A program made the translations under genes and the position numbers. The notes beneath the pieces are model-generated. The model did no database searches, was not told the DNA's origin, and saw only the letters and a program-made list of their open reading frames with translations. Shown here one piece after another: positions 6,051-10,006 of a stretch of DNA of 10,006 bases (positions are counted from its first letter, which is position 1; each line of letters starts with the position of its first letter). Location of the stretch: NCBI GenBank assembly GCA_005239585.1, contig SBBU01000039.1, positions 1 to 10,006 of the forward strand, in the 5' to 3' direction. The DNA is from Planctomycetaceae bacterium (GTDB taxonomy: Bacteria; Planctomycetota; MHYJ01; SBBU01).

Positions 6051-7439
6051 ATGAAACTCAGCCTAATAATTCAAGGACACGACGGGGGAAATAAATACTG
6101 GGCAGAACTCAGGCCTGAAATGATTGCACTTTTTGTAGCCCCATTCATCCTGCTTTTGCTTGCAATCGCCCTACTGCCTCTCTTCTTTCCAAAATTTTGG
6201 GAACACAATAAGAACAAGGCGATTATCAGTCTGATACTGGGAGCTCCTATCGGTTTCTATTTCCTGCTACACGATCGCACTACTTTGCTCCACACTATGC
6301 TCGATTATGTCGCATTTATATCGCTTCTCGCCTCTCTGTTCATAATCTCAGGCGGAATTTATATAAGAGGATCGCTTGCCGGACTTCCTATTGTGAACAC
6401 AGGCATTCTTGCGATAGGCGCTATCCTTGCAAATCTTATTGGGACAACAGGGGCCAGCATGTTTCTCATAAGACCACTCATCAAGGCAAATAAAGGTCGA
6501 ATATATAACCGCCATATAATCATTTTCTTTATATTTATTGTAAGTAACATAGGTGGACTATTGACTCCATTAGGTGATCCTCCGCTCTATCTGGGATTTC
6601 TCAAAGGTGTGCCCTTTGATTGGACGCTCAGACTCTTTCCAATGTGGATCACTGCTGTTGGGGCTCTACTCGTTATCTTCAACCTGGTTGATCAATATTT
6701 CTTTAATAAAGAAGACCTTGAGACAAAGGGATCTCTTATCGAAGATAGAGTGCATCAATCAGAGCCAATTGGAATTGATGGCGCACATAACTTTCTGTTT
6801 CTCATAGTTATCGTACTAATTATCGTGACAAGCGGTTATCTAGTATTTCCCGAATCAAAGCGATCATTCGGAGAGGAGATGGGAGGGATAATTTCCAAGG
6901 CATTTCAGGTCATTCTTATGGGCATAATTGCCTTGATATCCTATTTAGCCACAAAAAAAAGCACAAGAGAGAAAAATTTCTTTACATTCAATCCGATCAT
7001 TGAAGTTGCCCTTCTTTTTGCCGGCATATTTCTGGCCATGATTCCTGCACTCTTGATACTGGAGGCACAAGGAAGCAAGATGGGGGTCTCGCAACCGTGG
7101 CAGTTTTTTTGGGCATCTGGCGGTCTTTCAAGTTTTCTTGACAATGCACCTACCTATCTTACTTACACAAGTTTAGCAAGCGGCCTGATGCTCACCAGCC
7201 ATGAAAATCTAAATCTACTTGCCGTACATCCACAAGGTATGTTGCTTCTTGCCGCTATTTCCTGTGGGGCCGTCTTTATGGGGGCAAACACTTATATCGG
7301 AAATGGACCCAATTTCATGGTCAAGGCAATCGCGGAAGAGGCGGGGATAAAAATGCCAAGCTTTTTTGGTTATATGAAGTGGTCAATTGCAGTTTTAGTC
7401 CCGCTCTTTCTTGTCATCACCTTTCTATTCTTCAGATAG
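6051..7439 (+). CDS. Na+/H+ antiporter of the NhaD/citrate-transporter-like (IT) superfamily
   Basis: 462 residues, an inner-membrane protein with about 11-12 hydrophobic helices; it probably exchanges Na+ for H+ to control pH and sodium. Two inverted halves are apparent. The first carries NLIGTTGASMFLIRP (128-142) and SNIGGLLTPLGDPP (165-178). The second carries SSFLDNAPTYL (360-370) and the GNGPNFMVKAIAEE helix (417-430). These match the NhaD/ArsB/CitMHS pattern of a TTxAS hairpin, SNxGGxxTPxGDPP and a DNAP hairpin. A hydrophilic loop at about 218-245 separates the halves. The ATG at 6051 has no useful Shine-Dalgarno but sits 9 nt after a -10-like box; an in-frame ATG at 6120, right at the first helix, is the alternative. 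pabA begins 2 bp after its stop. The substrate is inferred from family; an organic-anion transporter cannot be excluded. Confidence 0.85.
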   Translation: MKLSLIIQGHDGGNKYWAELRPEMIALFVAPFILLLLAIALLPLFFPKFWEHNKNKAIISLILGAPIGFYFLLHDRTTLLHTMLDYVAFISLLASLFIISGGIYIRGSLAGLPIVNTGILAIGAILANLIGTTGASMFLIRPLIKANKGRIYNRHIIIFFIFIVSNIGGLLTPLGDPPLYLGFLKGVPFDWTLRLFPMWITAVGALLVIFNLVDQYFFNKEDLETKGSLIEDRVHQSEPIGIDGAHNFLFLIVIVLIIVTSGYLVFPESKRSFGEEMGGIISKAFQVILMGIIALISYLATKKSTREKNFFTFNPIIEVALLFAGIFLAMIPALLILEAQGSKMGVSQPWQFFWASGGLSSFLDNAPTYLTYTSLASGLMLTSHENLNLLAVHPQGMLLLAAISCGAVFMGANTYIGNGPNFMVKAIAEEAGIKMPSFFGYMKWSIAVLVPLFLVITFLFFR

Positions 7440-7441
7440 CA

Positions 7442-8002
7442 GTGGTACTCATAATCGACAACTATGATTCATTCACATACAATCTTGCCCAGTTAGTCGG
7501 CAGGCTGGGCAGGAAATCCAATGTTGTGCAAAATGACAAGATCACAATAAAACGAATCGAAAAATTAAAACCTGAGAAAATTATAATATCGCCGGGGCCA
7601 TGCACACCAAAAGAGTCCGGCATATCAAACTCAGTAATCAAGACATTTATGAACACGATACCAATACTTGGTGTCTGCCTTGGACATCAGTGCATTGCAC
7701 ATGTATTCGGCGCAAAGATTATCCATTCCAGACAAATCCTTCATGGCAAGACATGCAGGATCACACACGATGAAAAATCTATTTATAAAGGCATGCCGGA
7801 TCCATTTGTTGCTATGAGATACAACTCACTAACCATTAATCCAAAGACACTTCCGGATGAACTCTATGTGACAAGCCGATGCGACAGTGAGGTGATGGGA
7901 ATAAGACATAAATATTTACCTCTTGAGGGAGTTCAGTTTCACCCCGAAAGTTACAGAACGCCCTTTGGACACATATTGATGCAGAACTTTCTCAGCGTTT
8001 GA
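7442..8002 (+). CDS. pabA: Aminodeoxychorismate synthase glutamine amidotransferase component (PabA)
   Basis: 186 residues (E. coli PabA 187), a class I glutamine amidotransferase that hydrolyses glutamine and channels ammonia to PabB. MVLIIDNYDSFTYNL opens the protein, with the oxyanion-region PGPCTP (51-56), nucleophile elbow GVCLGHQ (77-83, Cys79), HGK (101-103), and HPES with His168 and Glu170 completing the triad; these positions equal those known for E. coli PabA. The motif normally written RYHSL is RYNSL here (126-130). The GTG at 7442 is chosen because the conserved N-terminus begins exactly there; it lies 2 bp after the antiporter stop, with no Shine-Dalgarno, so translation is probably coupled. 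The protein could also be shared with anthranilate synthase (amphibolic TrpG/PabA), but PabB in the same window favours PabA. A promoter for the next gene begins right after its stop. Confidence 0.93.
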   Translation: MVLIIDNYDSFTYNLAQLVGRLGRKSNVVQNDKITIKRIEKLKPEKIIISPGPCTPKESGISNSVIKTFMNTIPILGVCLGHQCIAHVFGAKIIHSRQILHGKTCRITHDEKSIYKGMPDPFVAMRYNSLTINPKTLPDELYVTSRCDSEVMGIRHKYLPLEGVQFHPESYRTPFGHILMQNFLSV

Positions 8003-8003
8003 G

Positions 8004-8032
8004 TTGTGTTATTGATTTAATGCATATATAAT
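8004..8032 (+). promoter_or_regulatory. Promoter of the protein kinase gene
   Basis: TTGTGT (8004-8009), 17 bp, perfect TATAAT (8027-8032). The -10 box ends 8 nt before the ATG at 8041, so the transcript would start on or just before the start codon. No Shine-Dalgarno is present, which fits a leaderless mRNA. Confidence 0.6.
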
Positions 8033-8040
8033 GTATTAAA
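8016..8040. promoter_or_regulatory. Operator-like inverted repeat over the kinase -10 box
   Basis: TTTAATGCAT (8016-8025) and ATGTATTAAA (8031-8040) are inverted copies with 9 of 10 matches, separated by ATATA. The repeat covers the TATAAT box and ends at the base before the ATG. A dimeric regulator bound here would occlude RNA polymerase. The AT-rich context raises the chance of a fortuitous match. Confidence 0.4.
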
Positions 8041-10006
8041 ATGAGCGAGGCAGGGGCAAAACACACCATTTCAGAATTAGGGAATTACACCTTAATGACA
8101 AGGCTGGGAGAGGGCGGTATGGGTGCAGTCTACAAGGCAAAGCGAAAAGATACAGGCGAAATTGTGGCACTCAAGGTCTTGTTTCCACACCTTGCAAGGA
8201 AGAACGAGCAATTTTTAGAAAGATTCAAAAGAGAAGCTGCATCTGCATCAAAACTCTCGCATCCTAGCATCGTAAAAGCCACAGACTTTGGCGAGGACAA
8301 GGGTTACCACTTTCTGGCAATGGAATATGTGGACGGCGTATCGCTCGCAGACACAATAAAACGCAGGGGAAGAATCCCTGAGAAGGAAGCAATTGGAATA
8401 ACGCTTCAACTTGCCGGTGCATTAATAGAAATAAATAATGCAAATCTTGTGCACAGGGATATGAAGCCCTCCAATATCCTCATTTCAAAGGATGGGAAAA
8501 CCAAGTTGACCGACCTCGGTATGGTCAAGATAGTGGACTCTACTGTCACATTGACTCTCAGCAACATTACTGTAGGAACACCACATTACATGTCACCTGA
8601 ACAGGTAAGAGGAAGCAAGGGCACAGACATTAGAAGTGACATTTATTCACTTGGTGCAACACTTTACCACATGGTTACCGGACATGTCCCGTTTGATGGA
8701 AACTCGATCGCAGAGATCATGTACAAGCAGATAGAAGGAGAACTGCCCCACCCTAAGGATGAGATCCCGGAATTATCTGATGAAATATGCCATGTTATAG
8801 AAAAAATGATGGCGAAGAACGCAGAGGCCAGACACAGGACACCAAACGAGTTGTTACAAGACCTGACGGCAATAGAGCAGGGAAAATCACCAACCTCAGC
8901 AGAGTTACCCAGAGCTCAATCAATTATTAGAACAAGACTAAGACCAAGAACAGTCACAAAACGAAAGATTGTTGAGCAGAAAAAAACTCAATTATGGCCG
9001 ATTGGCGCGGCCGCCGGAGCGGCATGTTTACTCGTCTTTTTGATTTTAGCCCTAGGGCAGGGTCCAAAACAATCAAGCAACAAGCCAATAAACACAGATA
9101 ATGCCTCAAACAACAACTCCAATATTCAAGATGAACAAAAAGCCTCCAAAACATTTGATAACGCTATGGAGCACAAAAGCAACAAACGATGGGGTGACGC
9201 CAGTTCTGCTTTAAGTTCGATAAACAGTCAAACATCTTTTTATAAAGAGAACAAGGAGAAGATAAAAAAAGAACTCGATTTTTGTACAAGGATGAATAAT
9301 GCTGAAAATGACGCAAGAAACATACTGGCACAGATTAGACTCGAACTGAACCATAAGATGCACGAATCTGCCAAGGCAAAACTTGATCAATTGAATACCG
9401 ACGAGTATCTGAGGCAGACAAGATACGTTACAGACGAGAGAAGCAATATTGAAAATCTCCTAGCTGACTGCGAAAGAATCGCAAAAGAAGCGGCCAACAC
9501 TGGTACAAATAAAGAAGAGGAGGCCAAAGCTATTTTTAATGAGGGTAAGAAGGTCATAGATCGAAAGGGCTGGTTTCTTGCTAAAGGATATTTTGAGCGT
9601 TTGAAAACAAAACAGGAATATGCAAAGTTTTATAAAAATAACCAGCCAGAGATAGATAAAGCATACGATTTCTGCGAGGAGATGTTCAAGGTAGAACAAG
9701 AGGCTCCAGCAAAGTTCAACCAAGCTAAAGAACTCGCTACTAATAACCCCGATTTGGCAATAAAACTTTGCATAGAACTGCTAAAAGGCAAATTCCTCAA
9801 GGAAACTTGGTTTGTTTCAAACAACCAAAATGACATAGAGAAACTAAAAACAGATTGCGAGAAGGCCTTGAATGATTTAACAAATGACCAGCTCGGACTC
9901 AAAACTCTACTAGACAAAGTCAAGAAACACGAGAAAGATAAGGATTGGGGAGATGCATTAACTGCATATGAGGAAATAGTTACAAAACACCCCTCCTACT
10001 ACGAAA
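8041..10006 (+). CDS. Transmembrane Ser/Thr protein kinase with extracytoplasmic repeats, 3' end missing
   Basis: The frame runs from the ATG at 8041 to the window edge with no stop; 655 residues are visible. Residues about 16-277 are a complete Hanks-type kinase: glycine loop GEGGMG (23-28), ATP-binding K45 in VALKVL, helix-C E65, catalytic HRDMKPSN (138-145, D140, N145), DLG (158-160, a common variant of DFG), a Thr/Ser-rich activation loop, GTPHYMSPE (179-187) and DIYSLG (200-205). It is an RD kinase with all key residues, so probably active and autophosphorylating. A basic stretch (299-315) precedes one membrane helix (about 319-339), so the kinase is cytoplasmic and the rest extracytoplasmic. 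The outer part is polar (Asn/Ser-rich about 340-366), then helical and Lys/Glu-rich, with units of about 61-67 residues marked by cysteines C415, C477, C544 and C605 and by W384, W511 and W636 near A-rich helices (TPR-like). This is probably a sensor or scaffold module. Ligand and substrates are unknown. Confidence 0.95.
   Translation, partial: MSEAGAKHTISELGNYTLMTRLGEGGMGAVYKAKRKDTGEIVALKVLFPHLARKNEQFLERFKREAASASKLSHPSIVKATDFGEDKGYHFLAMEYVDGVSLADTIKRRGRIPEKEAIGITLQLAGALIEINNANLVHRDMKPSNILISKDGKTKLTDLGMVKIVDSTVTLTLSNITVGTPHYMSPEQVRGSKGTDIRSDIYSLGATLYHMVTGHVPFDGNSIAEIMYKQIEGELPHPKDEIPELSDEICHVIEKMMAKNAEARHRTPNELLQDLTAIEQGKSPTSAELPRAQSIIRTRLRPRTVTKRKIVEQKKTQLWPIGAAAGAACLLVFLILALGQGPKQSSNKPINTDNASNNNSNIQDEQKASKTFDNAMEHKSNKRWGDASSALSSINSQTSFYKENKEKIKKELDFCTRMNNAENDARNILAQIRLELNHKMHESAKAKLDQLNTDEYLRQTRYVTDERSNIENLLADCERIAKEAANTGTNKEEEAKAIFNEGKKVIDRKGWFLAKGYFERLKTKQEYAKFYKNNQPEIDKAYDFCEEMFKVEQEAPAKFNQAKELATNNPDLAIKLCIELLKGKFLKETWFVSNNQNDIEKLKTDCEKALNDLTNDQLGLKTLLDKVKKHEKDKDWGDALTAYEEIVTKHPSYYE

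Noticed and set aside
5791..6054. 87-codon open frame starting at 5791 (+)
   Set aside because: It reads through the whole tRNA-Val gene, and its translation has no family-like feature. The tRNA cloverleaf is unambiguous.
8954..9923. Minus-strand open frames opposite the kinase C-terminal region (8954-9154, 9460-9723, 9630-9923)
   Set aside because: They are shadows of the long plus-strand kinase frame, rich in Ser/Leu/Phe as expected for the complement of Lys/Glu-rich coding DNA.

Overview
The window looks like a chromosomal stretch of a bacterium of the Planctomycetota or a relative in the PVC group. The clues are AT-rich DNA (GC roughly 40% by eye), a Ser/Thr kinase with a transmembrane helix and a long C-terminal region, membrane proteins with an N-terminal zinc ribbon, a repeat-rich Ig-like protein, and an antiporter of a type I associate with that group. 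An anammox-like lineage is possible but not shown. There is no transposase, integrase, phage gene or CRISPR array.

Layout. Positions 1-1953 (+) hold the end of a large Ig-like repeat protein, cut off at the left edge. pabB (- strand) runs towards it, with 2 bp between the two stop codons. From the short divergent region next to the pabB start, two tandem paralogous genes run on the + strand (3359-4486 and 4524-5582). Each encodes an N-terminal zinc ribbon, a disordered linker, one membrane helix and an outer domain. A strong hairpin-plus-T-tract terminator follows at 5652-5676. After about 260 bp of non-coding DNA comes tRNA-Val(CAC), then an NhaD/citrate-transporter-like Na+/H+ antiporter gene, pabA starting 2 bp after the antiporter stop, and finally a membrane Ser/Thr protein kinase that runs off the right edge.

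Functional links. PabB and PabA are the two subunits of aminodeoxychorismate synthase (folate pathway), encoded about 4.2 kb apart on opposite strands. The zinc-ribbon pair and the kinase are predicted to share one topology: cytoplasmic N-terminal domain, one helix, extracytoplasmic C-terminal domain. The paralogs keep short basic Ser/Thr-rich linker motifs in otherwise diverged linkers, so they are plausible but unproven kinase substrates. Several start codons have a -10-like hexamer only 8-9 nt upstream and no Shine-Dalgarno sequence, which suggests leaderless mRNAs. Inverted repeats at two of these promoters could be operators.

Nothing here is clearly a new defence or mobile system. The least-explained parts are the duplicated half zinc ribbons, the Cys-bearing repeats behind the kinase, and the operator-like repeat at the kinase start.
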